The notes: generated by a model from the sequence alone, not told the origin. Positions 1 to 8,586 are shown, counted from the first letter of the stretch. The stretch: DNA of 35,795 nucleotides from Rhodoferax sp. (GCF_028689305.1 NZ_JAQTWM010000032.1:1-35795); one strand, 5' to 3'. Program-made: numbers and translations.

Positions 1-122
1 GGTTCCTTGATGGCTTCCCCCAGCAGGTTGATGTAGTCCACAATCCGCTTGTGCTGGGCATCGATGACGCCGATGCCCGTGTCGAGATCGGTCGTCCAAA
101 GAATGGTGGTGTCGGTTCCCAT
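1..122 (-). CDS. Bacteriohemerythrin, N-terminal part (cut by window edge)
   Basis: On the minus strand an ATG at 122-120 opens a frame running off the window. It encodes about 40 residues beginning MGTDTTILWTTDLDTGIGVI and continuing with DAQHKRIVDYINLLGEA. The segment W-x(n)-GIxxIDxQH is the start of the hemerythrin fold; the His in DAQHK corresponds to the first di-iron ligand of the family. Family members bind O2 at a non-haem di-iron centre and serve as oxygen carriers or sensors in the cytoplasm of microaerophilic bacteria. Only the first helix is visible, so the remaining ligands and any fused domain cannot be judged. The ribosome binding site is weak. Confidence 0.8.
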   Translation of the reverse strand, partial: MGTDTTILWTTDLDTGIGVIDAQHKRIVDYINLLGEAIKE

Positions 123-442
123 CGGGGGGTCTTTCAGAAGTCATCGCGGCGACATTGGTCGTTCAGGTGCGTGGTTGGCACAGTTCACGCCTGACAACTT
201 GATAGGCCGCTTCAACCAAAACCTGTCAGACGGAAGGTGCGATTAAATCCCGCCAATATTTAGAAATTCTTAAGGGTGCAACGCCCCTGACCCACATCAA
301 GGTTTTGGTCGAGCCTTGTTGTTTTTCCACCAACTTGGGCGGTAGCACCTCGCCCCACCGGAGACGATGGCCAACCCGCCAGAGCAGCAGCAGGCTTCAA
401 GCCTGGCCCCGCCGGTTCCCGCCCCTCAGGGGCGTTCAAGGC
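123..442. other. Intergenic region upstream of bacteriohemerythrin
   Basis: This 320-nt stretch has no convincing gene. It holds an FNR-like site (287-300) and two perfect inverted repeats: CAGGCTT/AAGCCTG at 391-405 and CGCCCC-TCA-GGGGCG at 420-434. The two repeats lie just after the stop codon of the rhodanese gene and could form RNA hairpins ending that transcript, but no T-run follows on the minus strand, so a classical intrinsic terminator is not supported. The AT-rich part around 241-275 is the likeliest promoter zone for the hemerythrin gene. Confidence 0.5.
287..300. promoter_or_regulatory. FNR/Anr-like site
   Basis: CTGAC-CCAC-ATCAA (read on the other strand TTGAT-GTGG-GTCAG) matches the FNR/Anr consensus TTGAT-N4-ATCAA with the second half imperfect. 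It lies 165 nt upstream of the hemerythrin start, too far for a simple class II activator unless the transcript has a long leader. An oxygen-responsive regulator would suit a hemerythrin gene. One imperfect site by itself is weak evidence. Confidence 0.35.
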
Positions 443-799
443 TTATGGCAGAAACTTGCGCCAGTTGCCGATGTTGTAAACCCGTTGGTAACCATGCTTC
501 TTGAGCATCATCCTGGCCATGCCACTGCGTGATCCGCTGGCGCAACACAGCACCACCGGGGCGGACTTGGGAATCTCCGCCAGTCTCTGGCCCAATTCTG
601 GCAACGGAATATTGATGGTGCCGGGGGCGTTGCCACTGGCGAACTCGGCGGCGGACCTGACATCCACACAGACAGCGCCGTCCTTTTTGAGTTCCGGCAG
701 CAGGGCCAGCACCCGTCTGGCGTTCCACCATTTGTAGCCAAACCAAAGGCCCAGTGCCAGCACCGGCCAGTACTGCTTCAAAAAAACCTGCAAATCCAT
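443..799 (-). CDS. Membrane-anchored rhodanese-like protein
   Basis: The protein has 118 residues. Residues about 8-22 form one hydrophobic N-terminal segment (QYWPVLALGLWFGYKWW), predicted to anchor it in the inner membrane. A single rhodanese domain follows, with the early motif VDVRSAAEFASGNAPGTINI and the active-site loop LCCASGSRSG, where the Cys before the loop would carry the persulfide. The length fits single-domain PspE/GlpE-type rhodaneses plus an anchor. The gene starts at an ATG preceded by the Shine-Dalgarno sequence AAGGAG. It is read in the same direction as the efflux operon but stands 80 nt behind it with its own possible promoter, so a link to efflux is not implied. Substrate unknown. 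Confidence 0.8.
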   Translation of the reverse strand: MDLQVFLKQYWPVLALGLWFGYKWWNARRVLALLPELKKDGAVCVDVRSAAEFASGNAPGTINIPLPELGQRLAEIPKSAPVVLCCASGSRSGMARMMLKKHGYQRVYNIGNWRKFLP

Positions 800-837
800 A
801 ACGCTCCTTGTCCAACGGTGTGAATAAAAGGGCCAAG

Positions 838-867
838 GATAAACGAATACTTATAGATGGAAGTCAA
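838..867 (-). promoter_or_regulatory. Possible promoter of the rhodanese gene
   Basis: On the minus strand TTGACT (867-862) is followed after 18 nt by TTTATC (843-838). The -35 is good and the -10 poor. It lies in the AT-rich 80-nt gap between the pump stop codon and the rhodanese start. Confidence 0.3.
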
Positions 868-879
868 CCATCCAACACC

Positions 880-3800
880 TCATGGCGTGCCAACGCCTGC
901 CGCACCGGCGGCGGCCCCGCCCCGCCCCAGGCGCTTTCGTACCCAGTTGCCAAAGTCATCCACCAGTGTGAACACCGCCGGGATCACCAAGAGACTCAGC
1001 ACGGTGGAGGTCATCAGGCCGCCGATCACGGCCACGGCCATGGGGCTGCGGAAGCTGGCGTCGGCCGCGCCCCAGCCGACGGCAATCGGCAGCATGCCGG
1101 CGCCCATGGCCAGGGTGGTCATGACAATCGGGCGGGCACGTTTGTGGCAGGCGTCCAGCAGCGCCTCAACCCGGCTCAGGCCATGGTCACGGCGCGCCAC
1201 GATGGCGTATTCCACCAGCAGGATCGAGTTCTTGGTGGCAATGCCCATCAGCATGATCAGGCCAATCAGCGAAGGCATGGAAAAACTCTTGCCCGCCAGC
1301 AGCAGCCCGACAAACGCACCGCCCAGCGAGAGCGGCAGCGCGGTCAGGATGGTGAACGGGTGCAGGAAGTTCTTGAACAGCAGCACCAGCACGATGTAGA
1401 TGCACATGATGCCGGTCAACATAGCCAGGCCGAAGCTGGCAAACAGTTCACCCATCACTTCCGCGTCCCCCAGCGCCAGTTGTTTCACACCGGCGGGCAG
1501 GGCATGGATCGACGGCAGTTTGTCGACCGCCTCCGTCACGTCGCCCAGCGGCGCACCGGAGAGTTCGATCTCAAAGGTGATGTTGCGCGAGCGGTTCAGG
1601 CGGTCAATCACCGCCGGGCCACCCGTCATCTCCAGCGCCGCCACCTGACTGAGCATGACCGGCCCCTTGCTCCCCGGCACACTCAGGCGGCCCAGCACGT
1701 CCAGGTCTTGCCGGGCGGCATCGGCCAGCTTGACCACAATCGGCACCTGACGCTGGCTGAGGTTGAGCTTGGCCAGACCGGCATCGTAGTCACCCACGGT
1801 GGCGATACGCAGGGTTTCGCCAATGGCACTGCTGGTCACGCCCAGGTCGGCAGCACGGGCAAAGTCCGGGCGCACCGCCACTTCGGAGCGGATCAGGCTG
1901 GCGCTGGAGGCAATCTGGCCCAGACCGGGGATGGTGCGCAGGTCTTTTTCGACCGCCGCGGCGGCACTGGCCAGCGCCTGCGGGTCTTCACCCGTCAGCA
2001 CCAGCACGAATTTTTCACCGCTGCCACCCAGGCCCACCTTGCTGCGCACGCCGGGCAGCTCGGCCATGGCGGCGCGGATGTCGTTCTCGATGCCCTGTTT
2101 GCGCGGACGTTTGCCGCGCTCGGTCAGCAGTACCGTGAGGGTGGCCTTGCGCACTTCAGCCGCGCCTTGTGGCGCAAACGGGTCAGAGCCCGCCGCCCCG
2201 CCGCCGATGGTGGTGTAGACACTTTGCACATGCGCCACCTTGGTCAGCAGCAGCTGGCGGGCGGCCTCCGCCGCCACGCGGGTCTGTGCCAGCGTGGCGC
2301 CCGGCGGCAGCTCCAGGTTGACCTGGGTCTGCGAGTTGTCGTCCGGCGGAATGAAGCCCTTGGGCAACATCGGAATCAGCATCAGCGAACCGACAAAAAA
2401 CACCAGCGCCGCGCCCATGGTGATCCAGCGGTGCTTCAGCGCCCAGGCGCTCCAGCGCAGGTAACGCGCCATCCACCACGGCTCTTTGTGCGCGCGTGGG
2501 CTGCGCTGCATGATGTAGGCCGCCATCATCGGCGTGAGCATGCGCGCCACCACCAGCGAAGCGAACACCGCCAGCGCCGCCGTCCAGCCAAACTGCTTGA
2601 AAAACTTGCCGGCGATCCCGCTCATGAACGCCGTGGGCAAAAACACCGAGACCAGCGTGAAGGTGGTGGCGATCACCGCCAGGCCGATTTCATCGGCGGC
2701 TTCCATGGCGGCCATGTAAGGGGTCTTGCCCATGGCCAGGTGGCGCTCAATGTTTTCCACCTCCACAATCGCGTCATCCACCAGCACCCCGATCACCAGC
2801 GAGAGCGCCAGCAGCGTGACAACGTTGACCGAGAACCCGAGGTAGGCCATGCCGATGAAGGCGGGCAACACCGACAGCGGCAGCGCCACGGCAGACACCA
2901 CGGTGGCCCGCCAGTTGCGCAGGAACAGCCAAACCACCAGCACCGCCAACACCGACCCCTCGTACAGCAAGGTCATCGAGGCATCAAACTCCTCCTGCAC
3001 CGGCGTGACAAAGTCAAAGGCTTCGGTGAGCTCCATGTCGGGGTGCTGGGCCTTGAGTTCCTGCAGCGCCCGCTTGATCTCGGCCCCGACCTCGACCTCA
3101 CTGGCCCCCTTGCTGCGCGTCACCTCAAAGCCGACCACCGGCACCCCATTGAGCAGAGCCGCCGCGCGTGGCTCGGCCACGGTGTCCTTGACTTCGGCGA
3201 CCTGGTCCAACCGCACCCGGCGGCCATCACTCAGGGACAGTTCCAGCTGCGCCAGCTCCGCCACGGTTTTGACGGTGGCCAGGGTGCGCATCGGCTGCTC
3301 ACTGCCGCCCACGTCAGCGCGGCCACCCGCACTCTCGGTCTGCACCTGACGCAACTGGCGCGAGATGTCCGCTGCCGTGGCGCCCAAGGCCTGCAGCTTG
3401 ACCGGGTCCAGCGCCACCTCGACCTGGCGCGTGACACCACCGACGCGGTTGATCGCTCCGACGCCCTTGACGGCCAGCAGTCGGCGCGTGAGCGTGTTGT
3501 CGACAAACCAGCTCAGGGCCTCGTCGTCCATGCTGGGCACGCGCACGGCAAACGCCATGATGGGTGAGCCGGCAACGTCCATCTTGCGCACCACCGGGTC
3601 ACGCACATCGGTGGGCAGGTCGGCACGGGCGCCCTGCACGGCGGAACGCACATCGTCCACCGCCTCCTGAGTGGGCTTCTCCAGCCGGAATTCAGCGGTG
3701 ATGGTGACCCCGCCGTCCTGCACCTTGGTGTAGATGTTTTTCAGGCCCTGCAACGAGGCGATGGCGTTTTCGAGCTTGCGCGCGACCTCGGTTTCCAGCT

Positions 3801-3972
3801 GGGCTGGCGCAGCGCCGGGCAGCGAGGCGGCGATGGTGACCGTGGGCAAGTCCAGGTCAGGCATCTGCTGCACCTTCATGGCGTTGAAGGACATCAGCCC
3901 GGCAAAGCTCAGCAGCACAAACAGCATGGCTGCCGGGATCGGATTTTTGATGGACCAGGCGGAGACGTTCAT
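880..3972 (-). CDS. RND multidrug efflux pump, inner-membrane transporter (AcrB/MexB-like)
   Basis: This 1030-residue protein has the usual length of a hydrophobe/amphiphile efflux RND pump. It starts with the typical MNVSAWSIKNPIPAAMLFVL helix, and the first periplasmic loop contains MPDLDLPTVTIAASLPGAAP. The proton-relay aspartates stand in transmembrane helix 4 (GVLVDDAIVEVENIERH, Asp about 399-400), and the lysine partner is in GIATKNSILLVEYA (about 910), so the relay looks intact. The pump would exchange protons for export of hydrophobic or amphiphilic compounds through a tripartite complex with the two upstream products. It is the last gene of the operon, 12 nt after the fusion protein stop; its Shine-Dalgarno AAGGAG overlaps that stop (TAAGGAG) inside a decayed repeat element. 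The substrate cannot be told from sequence. Confidence 0.93.
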   Translation of the reverse strand: MNVSAWSIKNPIPAAMLFVLLSFAGLMSFNAMKVQQMPDLDLPTVTIAASLPGAAPAQLETEVARKLENAIASLQGLKNIYTKVQDGGVTITAEFRLEKPTQEAVDDVRSAVQGARADLPTDVRDPVVRKMDVAGSPIMAFAVRVPSMDDEALSWFVDNTLTRRLLAVKGVGAINRVGGVTRQVEVALDPVKLQALGATAADISRQLRQVQTESAGGRADVGGSEQPMRTLATVKTVAELAQLELSLSDGRRVRLDQVAEVKDTVAEPRAAALLNGVPVVGFEVTRSKGASEVEVGAEIKRALQELKAQHPDMELTEAFDFVTPVQEEFDASMTLLYEGSVLAVLVVWLFLRNWRATVVSAVALPLSVLPAFIGMAYLGFSVNVVTLLALSLVIGVLVDDAIVEVENIERHLAMGKTPYMAAMEAADEIGLAVIATTFTLVSVFLPTAFMSGIAGKFFKQFGWTAALAVFASLVVARMLTPMMAAYIMQRSPRAHKEPWWMARYLRWSAWALKHRWITMGAALVFFVGSLMLIPMLPKGFIPPDDNSQTQVNLELPPGATLAQTRVAAEAARQLLLTKVAHVQSVYTTIGGGAAGSDPFAPQGAAEVRKATLTVLLTERGKRPRKQGIENDIRAAMAELPGVRSKVGLGGSGEKFVLVLTGEDPQALASAAAAVEKDLRTIPGLGQIASSASLIRSEVAVRPDFARAADLGVTSSAIGETLRIATVGDYDAGLAKLNLSQRQVPIVVKLADAARQDLDVLGRLSVPGSKGPVMLSQVAALEMTGGPAVIDRLNRSRNITFEIELSGAPLGDVTEAVDKLPSIHALPAGVKQLALGDAEVMGELFASFGLAMLTGIMCIYIVLVLLFKNFLHPFTILTALPLSLGGAFVGLLLAGKSFSMPSLIGLIMLMGIATKNSILLVEYAIVARRDHGLSRVEALLDACHKRARPIVMTTLAMGAGMLPIAVGWGAADASFRSPMAVAVIGGLMTSTVLSLLVIPAVFTLVDDFGNWVRKRLGRGGAAAGAAGVGTP

Positions 3973-3979
3973 CCTGAAT

Positions 3980-4027
3980 GCTCCTTATTTGCTAGCTGAT
4001 TTAGCAGGTTTTACCTGGGCTGGCGTG
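3980..4027 (-). repeat. Decayed copy of the 48-nt dispersed element (copy R6)
   Basis: Read on the minus strand, an A-run is followed by CACGCCAGCCC, then exactly 19 nt, then AGCTAGCAAATAAGGAGC. This keeps the 11+19+18 block spacing of the clear copies, with the final ATAGC changed to GGAGC. The copy spans the end of the membrane fusion protein gene: it encodes its last residues, contains its TAA stop and supplies the AAGGAG ribosome binding site of the pump gene. Support comes from block spacing and the A-run more than from base identity. Confidence 0.5.
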
Positions 4028-5175
4028 CTTTTTTGTTCCAAAGCCTCGACCACGCGCACCAGGTCCCCTTCACTCAGGAAACTGGCGCCACTGGCCACCA
4101 GACGGTCATCCGGCTTGAGCCCGGCGAGGATTTCGACCTGGTCACCCAGGGAGCGCCCGGTCTGCACCTTGAGCTGGCTGACCTTGTGGTCGGCGCCCAC
4201 CCGCATCACGTAGCTGAAACCGTCACGCACCAGCACGGCGCTTTGCGCCACGGTGAGTCCGCTGGACGCCCCCAGCTCGAATTCACCCCGGGCAAACATG
4301 CCCGGCTTGAACGCCGCTGCCTCGGCCTTGGCGGTGGGCGCCGGCGCGTCCAGGTCCACATACACCAGGCCGTTGCGGGTTTGTGCGTCCACCGTGGGGG
4401 CCACGGTGCGGACCCGGCCCTTGAGCCGCTCGCCGTTGGGCGCCGTCACCAGCGCACCGGTCCCGGCCTTGACCCGACCCAGCTCGCTGGCGGTGAGTTC
4501 GGCGCGCCACTCCAGCCGCCCCTGGCGGATCAAGCGGAACATCTCGCTGCCGGCCCCGGCCACGGCCCCCACGGTGGCGCTGCGCGCCGAAATGATGCCG
4601 CTGTCAGGCGCCAGCACCTGGGTGTATTTGAGGCGCAGCAACTGGGCGTCCAGCTGGGCTTTGGCCGAATCGACCCGGGCCTGGGCGGTCTGCTCCTGGG
4701 TGAGGTACTGGCCGATTTGCTGCGCACTGAGGGCGCCGCTACCCTGGACGGCGCGAGCACGCTCGGCATTGGCGCGGGCCTCTTGCGCATTGGCCTGCGC
4801 CTCGGCCAGCGCGGCGCGGGCCAGGGCTGCATCCGCCTGCACGCTGTCAGCGGCAAACGTCGCCAGCAGCTGGCCGCGCTGAACCCGGTCACCGACACTG
4901 GCATGCAGCTCCTGCACGCGCAGGCCCCCCACCTCGGCACCGACACTGGCTTCCTGCCAGGCGGCGATGTTGCCGTTGGCGGCCAGGCGGATCGGCAGGC
5001 TGGCGGCCTTGGCCTGGGTTAGCGTCACGGTCAGTGCCGGTTTGCTGACCGCGGCGTCGGGTTTGACCGCATCGGCCGCATTGGAGCGGCCGGCCAGCAG
5101 GCCCAGTGTGGTGATCAGCAGCATGCCACCAGCCAGCAACATCAGGGTGAGGGGTTTGAGGGATAAGGATTTCAT
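3985..5175 (-). CDS. RND efflux membrane fusion protein (periplasmic adaptor)
   Basis: This 396-residue protein has an N-terminal hydrophobic segment (PLTLMLLAGGMLLITTLGLL) that anchors or exports it. It continues with a split lipoyl-like domain (ASVGAEVGGLRVQELHASVG and TQVLAPDSGIISARSATVGA) around an Ala-rich coiled-coil hairpin (about residues 100-170, many ALAEAQANAQEARA repeats), then a beta-barrel domain and a membrane-proximal domain. This order is diagnostic of HlyD/AcrA adaptors, which link the RND pump to the outer-membrane channel. It lies 56 nt after the outer-membrane factor gene and 12 nt before the pump gene. Its extreme C-terminus (PAQVKPAKSASK) falls in a repeat element, so this tail is probably not conserved in relatives. 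Confidence 0.9.
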   Translation of the reverse strand: MKSLSLKPLTLMLLAGGMLLITTLGLLAGRSNAADAVKPDAAVSKPALTVTLTQAKAASLPIRLAANGNIAAWQEASVGAEVGGLRVQELHASVGDRVQRGQLLATFAADSVQADAALARAALAEAQANAQEARANAERARAVQGSGALSAQQIGQYLTQEQTAQARVDSAKAQLDAQLLRLKYTQVLAPDSGIISARSATVGAVAGAGSEMFRLIRQGRLEWRAELTASELGRVKAGTGALVTAPNGERLKGRVRTVAPTVDAQTRNGLVYVDLDAPAPTAKAEAAAFKPGMFARGEFELGASSGLTVAQSAVLVRDGFSYVMRVGADHKVSQLKVQTGRSLGDQVEILAGLKPDDRLVASGASFLSEGDLVRVVEALEQKSTPAQVKPAKSASK

Positions 5176-5231
5176 GACTTTGACAACTCGCTTGAATTCA
5201 ACACCAAAGAAGAAAAATCGTTCGGAGCCGC

Positions 5232-6662
5232 TCAGGGCGCCGATGCAGCCAGGCTGCTGGCCGGCGTGACCACCTGGTCAGGCTCGAACCCGCCACCAAG
5301 GACGCGGTACAAGCTCACCCAGGCCAACCGCTGCTCCAGTTGCAGCGCCAGCTCGGCGGACTCAGCGGCCAGCGCGCTGCGCCGGGCTTCCTCCAGCTCG
5401 ACCAGGCTGACCAGCCCCTGGTCAAACCGCTTTTGGGTGGCCGCCAGGGACTCGGCATAACCCTGGGTGCTGACCTGGGCATCCGCATCACGGCCGTGTG
5501 CGCTGTGCAGCTGGACCAGCGCCTCCTCGACCTCACGCACGGCGTTGCGCACCTTGCCCTGGTAAGCCACCACCGCCGCCTGGTAACGGGCCTGGGCGGC
5601 GTCCACCTGCGCGGCCCGCTGGCCGCCATCGAACAGCGGCAGACTCAGGGCCAGTGGACCAAACGACCAGGTGCTCACGTCACTGCGGGTGGTGCCAGTG
5701 CTGACACTCAGCGCACCAATCGAGCCATTGAGCGTCAAGCGCGGCCAGCGTTGGGCCTGGGCGCTGCCGACCTGGGCGCTGGCCAGCACCACGTCGCGTT
5801 CGGCGGCAAACACGTCGGGGCGTTGGGCCACACTCTGCGCCGGCACACTCGCTATTGAAAATATAGCTACAGGTGCTTTATTTGTCTGGGCTAGAGCCAG
5901 TTTTTGCTTTAAATCCGGCTCCGGCACGGCGGTCAGGGCCACCAGCCCCTTGGTCAACACCTGGCACTGCGCAGCCTGCTGGGCCACCCGGCTGCTGGCG
6001 TCTGCCGCACTGGCACGCGCCAGCGCGGCCGTCGCTGGCGCGGTCAGACCGGCAGTGGCACTGACGCCACTGAGCTGTGCGGTCTGTTGGCGCGAGGCCT
6101 GGTCACGCCGGGCCAGTGCCAGCTGGTCCTGGCAGGTCCACAGCCGGTGGTACAGGCCCGCCACTTCAGCGGCCACCGCCACCCGGGCATCGTGCCACAG
6201 CGCCTGGCTGCCTTCGACCTGGGCCTGGGCCGCCTGGCTGGCGGCGCGGTTGGCCCCCACCAGGTCCAGCTCCCAGGACGCCTGCAGCCCACCCTGCACA
6301 CTGGTGGCCAGCGGCACATCCACCTGACTGACACCACGGCTGGCGCTGGCTTGGGCGCTGAGGTTTGGCATCAGGGCCGAGCGCGCCGCGGCCTGATTGG
6401 CACGCGCGTTCTCGATGCTGGCCAGCGCCTGCGCCACCGACGGGCTGACGCCCTGCGCGGCCACGATCAGCTCCACCAGCAGCGGGTCACCCTGCCGCTG
6501 CCACCACTGGGCCAGCGAACCCACACTGCCCTGGTGTGGCAACGGGGCCTGCCAGGCCGGCGCCACCACCATCGGCACCTGGGTGGGCGGCATCAGGCCG
6601 GAACAGGCCGACAGCGCCAGCGCGGCGGACACAGAACTCAACAGACGAATAGGCAGCATCAT
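5232..6662 (-). CDS. Outer-membrane efflux lipoprotein (OprM/NodT-type TolC family)
   Basis: The 476-residue protein starts with a lipoprotein signal (MMLPIRLLSSVSAALALSAC; lipobox LSAC, Cys20). Two outer-membrane-efflux repeats follow, rich in Ala/Gln coiled-coil helices, with typical segments QASWELDLVGANRAASQAAQ and LPLFDGGQRAAQVDAAQARY. The family forms trimeric channels across the outer membrane and periplasm. The ATG overlaps the tetR stop codon (ATGA), suggesting translational coupling. The adaptor gene follows 56 nt later. About residues 255-271, between the two repeats, are encoded by a 48-nt dispersed element; the loop there (QTNKAPVAIFSIAS) is probably absent from close homologues. 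Confidence 0.9.
   Translation of the reverse strand: MMLPIRLLSSVSAALALSACSGLMPPTQVPMVVAPAWQAPLPHQGSVGSLAQWWQRQGDPLLVELIVAAQGVSPSVAQALASIENARANQAAARSALMPNLSAQASASRGVSQVDVPLATSVQGGLQASWELDLVGANRAASQAAQAQVEGSQALWHDARVAVAAEVAGLYHRLWTCQDQLALARRDQASRQQTAQLSGVSATAGLTAPATAALARASAADASSRVAQQAAQCQVLTKGLVALTAVPEPDLKQKLALAQTNKAPVAIFSIASVPAQSVAQRPDVFAAERDVVLASAQVGSAQAQRWPRLTLNGSIGALSVSTGTTRSDVSTWSFGPLALSLPLFDGGQRAAQVDAAQARYQAAVVAYQGKVRNAVREVEEALVQLHSAHGRDADAQVSTQGYAESLAATQKRFDQGLVSLVELEEARRSALAAESAELALQLEQRLAWVSLYRVLGGGFEPDQVVTPASSLAASAP
5851..5898 (-). repeat. 48-nt dispersed element, clear copy R1 (inside the outer-membrane factor gene)
   Basis: Read on the minus strand an A-run (GCAAAAACT) is followed by GGCTCTAGCCC, 19 nt, then AGCTATATTTTCAATAGC with the terminal inverted repeat GCTAT/ATAGC. 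Total 48 nt, in frame, same direction as the gene. It is strikingly AT-rich compared with the flanking coding sequence. Confidence 0.8.
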
Positions 6663-7414
6663 GACTTGACCGCAGGAAGGGGGAAGGAAGAAGAAGGCGC
6701 ATCCCCTTGAAGGGCCGCCGCGCGGCGTCGGGCTTCGGCCTCGACCATGGCCAGGCCGTCATCCAACAACCGCTCAAAATACAGTTCAACCGCCTCGGGG
6801 GACGCCAGCAACTGGGGCCGGATGGCCGTCAACACATCGCCGAACACGTGCAGGGTGGCTCCCAGGCCAGCCAGCGAAAACGCCAGGCGGTGAATGTCGT
6901 CGTCGGCCTGCACCAGCCCCAGATGACGGCACAGGGCCTTCACCAGCGTCATATGCGCCGGTTTGATGTTGTTCTCGATTTCCTGCTGCCACAGCCCCGT
7001 GGGCTCCAGCATTTCCCGGAAATACAGCTTCATGCACTGGGCGGTGTGTTGTCCTTGGGTCATCGGGTCAAGGAAACCACGCAGCAGCCCCTGCAACACC
7101 TGGCGAATATCACCGTCATCCGCTTCTTCGGCCAACAGTTTGGGGTTGCTGCGCGGGTCGGTGAACACCGCCTGATACAGCCCGGCCTTGTCACCAAAGT
7201 AATAACTGATGGCCGCAATATTGGTCCTGGCCGCCTGGGCAATCTCACGGGTGGAGGTTTTGGTAAAGCCCTTTTCGGCAAACAGCGTCAGGCCGGCCTC
7301 CAGCAGCCGCTGGCGCGCCTCGACGCCATCGCTGCGTGGCGTCCGGGCGAGCGCGGCACCCAGGACGCCCTGGGTAGGTGAAGTGGAAGAAGTTGGCAAA
7401 ACGGCATGGTTCAT
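6659..7414 (-). CDS. TetR-family repressor of the efflux operon (CecR-like)
   Basis: The chosen ATG at 7414 gives 251 residues. A longer frame from a TTG at 7432 would begin inside the operator and is unlikely. Residues about 30-80 form the TetR helix-turn-helix domain (RQRLLEAGLTLFAEKGFTKT ... STREIAQAARTNIAAISYYF), and the C-terminal ligand domain resembles that of CecR/YbiH-type regulators (LYFREMLEPTGLWQQEI). It is the first gene of the tetR - channel - adaptor - pump operon, overlapping the channel gene by 4 nt. A perfect inverted repeat lies just upstream, so autorepression relieved by a pump substrate is the simple model. A TAGAAT -10-like hexamer 7 nt before the ATG suggests a nearly leaderless mRNA. 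The ligand is unknown. Confidence 0.88.
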   Translation of the reverse strand: MNHAVLPTSSTSPTQGVLGAALARTPRSDGVEARQRLLEAGLTLFAEKGFTKTSTREIAQAARTNIAAISYYFGDKAGLYQAVFTDPRSNPKLLAEEADDGDIRQVLQGLLRGFLDPMTQGQHTAQCMKLYFREMLEPTGLWQQEIENNIKPAHMTLVKALCRHLGLVQADDDIHRLAFSLAGLGATLHVFGDVLTAIRPQLLASPEAVELYFERLLDDGLAMVEAEARRRAAALQGDAPSSSFPLPAVKS

Positions 7415-7430
7415 GCCGCTGATTCTAGCC

Positions 7431-7456
7431 AACTAAATCAAACGATTGATTTAGTT
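7431..7456. promoter_or_regulatory. Operator of the TetR-regulated efflux operon
   Basis: AACTAAATCAA-ACGA-TTGATTTAGTT is a perfect inverted repeat with 11-bp arms and a 4-nt centre. It lies 17 nt before the tetR start codon, immediately upstream of a TAGAAT hexamer (minus strand, 7427-7422), where a bound dimer would block RNA polymerase. The whole promoter region sits in the 52 nt between the repressor start and the stop codon of the preceding gene. Confidence 0.8.
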
Positions 7457-7466
7457 ATGACTTATA

Positions 7467-8378
7467 TCAGGCCACGCCATGGGCCTTGAACCAAGCCAGC
7501 GCCCGGGCAAAACCGTCGGCGGCCTCGTCCTGGCGATAGCTGGGCCGGTAGTCGGCGTGAAAGGCGTGTGGGGCGTCCTTGTACACCACAAACTCGCTGG
7601 CCCGGGCGGCGGCGTTGCCCTTGGCACCCGCTTCGGCCAGAGCGTCTTTCATCTGGTTGATGGTGGTCAGCGGGATGCCGCCGTCCTGCCCGCCGTACAG
7701 GCCCAGCACCGGGGCTTTGAGCTCAGCCGCCAGGTCCAGCGGGTGTTTGGGCGTGAGGGCGGAGGCCGTGCCGACCAGCCGGCCGTACCAGGCCACGGCG
7801 GCCTTCACGTTCTTGCTTTGCTCAGCGTACAGCCAGGTGATGCGGCCCCCCCAGCAAAAGCCGGTGATGCCGACTTTTTTCAGGTTGCCCCCGTTGGCAC
7901 CGGCCCATTGGACGGCGCCGTCGAGGTCGCCCAAAACCTGCTCATCCGGCACCTTGGAGACCACTTCGGCCATCAGTTTGGCCATTTGGGAATAAGTGGC
8001 CGGGTCACCCTGGCGCGCATACAGCTCGGGAGCGATCGCCAGGTATCCCGCCTTGGCAAAACGGCGGCAGGTGTCGGCAATGTATTCATGCACGCCAAAA
8101 ATCTCCTGGATCACCAGAATCACCGGCAGGTTCTGCTTGCCCGCAGGTGCCGCGTAATAAAACGGCACGGAAAAACCGGCCACGTCGTAAATACCCTGGC
8201 CCGCGTTCAAACCTTCGGCCGAGGTTTTGATGGCGTTCTGCGCCATGATCGGCGCGGCCGCCGCGGCGTAGCCGACACCCAGCGCCACTTTCAACGCCGT
8301 GCGGCGGCTGGCGCCGGCTTCGGTGGTCTGGCCCGGCAGCAGGGCCGAGAAATCCTTGGATTGGTCTTGATTGAGCAC
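7467..8378 (-). CDS. Tat-exported dienelactone hydrolase-family protein
   Basis: The start is taken as GTG at 8378 because AGGAG stands 7 nt upstream (8390-8386); this gives 303 residues. A twin-arginine signal (ASRRTALKVALGVGYAAAAA) lies near residue 25. The alpha/beta-hydrolase domain shows the dienelactone hydrolase marks: IQEIFGVHEY, the nucleophile elbow GITGFCWGGR with catalytic Cys, the Asp in YGGQDGGIP and the His in DAPHAFHADY. Cytoplasmic relatives open dienelactone rings in chloroaromatic breakdown; exported members are common and mostly of unknown substrate. The gene precedes tetR in the same direction, but the tetR operator separates the units. Confidence 0.87.
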   Translation of the reverse strand: MLNQDQSKDFSALLPGQTTEAGASRRTALKVALGVGYAAAAAPIMAQNAIKTSAEGLNAGQGIYDVAGFSVPFYYAAPAGKQNLPVILVIQEIFGVHEYIADTCRRFAKAGYLAIAPELYARQGDPATYSQMAKLMAEVVSKVPDEQVLGDLDGAVQWAGANGGNLKKVGITGFCWGGRITWLYAEQSKNVKAAVAWYGRLVGTASALTPKHPLDLAAELKAPVLGLYGGQDGGIPLTTINQMKDALAEAGAKGNAAARASEFVVYKDAPHAFHADYRPSYRQDEAADGFARALAWFKAHGVA

Positions 8379-8586
8379 GGCGCATCTCCTGAGTGAAAAA
8401 GAGCGCAGCTTACCGTTGCGGCGAACCCGAGTCGACCATGGGGGTTTCTTTGGATCCATGTGCCAGGAAAAATCCGCTACGATCGGCGCCGCTGGCCCTG
8501 TCTGCGGTGATCCCGCGATACGGGCTGCACGGTCCGGCTTGCAGAGTGGCTACCCGCCCCTCGACAGGTCGGGTTTTCAGTTCTGA

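Noticed and set aside
420..434. GC-rich inverted repeat as an intrinsic terminator of the rhodanese gene
   Set aside because: No T-run follows on the minus strand; kept only as a hairpin within the intergenic description.
808..3567. A 919-codon open frame opposite the RND pump gene
   Set aside because: It is full of His, Gln and Arg with no domain, exactly what GC-rich third-position bias gives on the antisense strand of a long gene.
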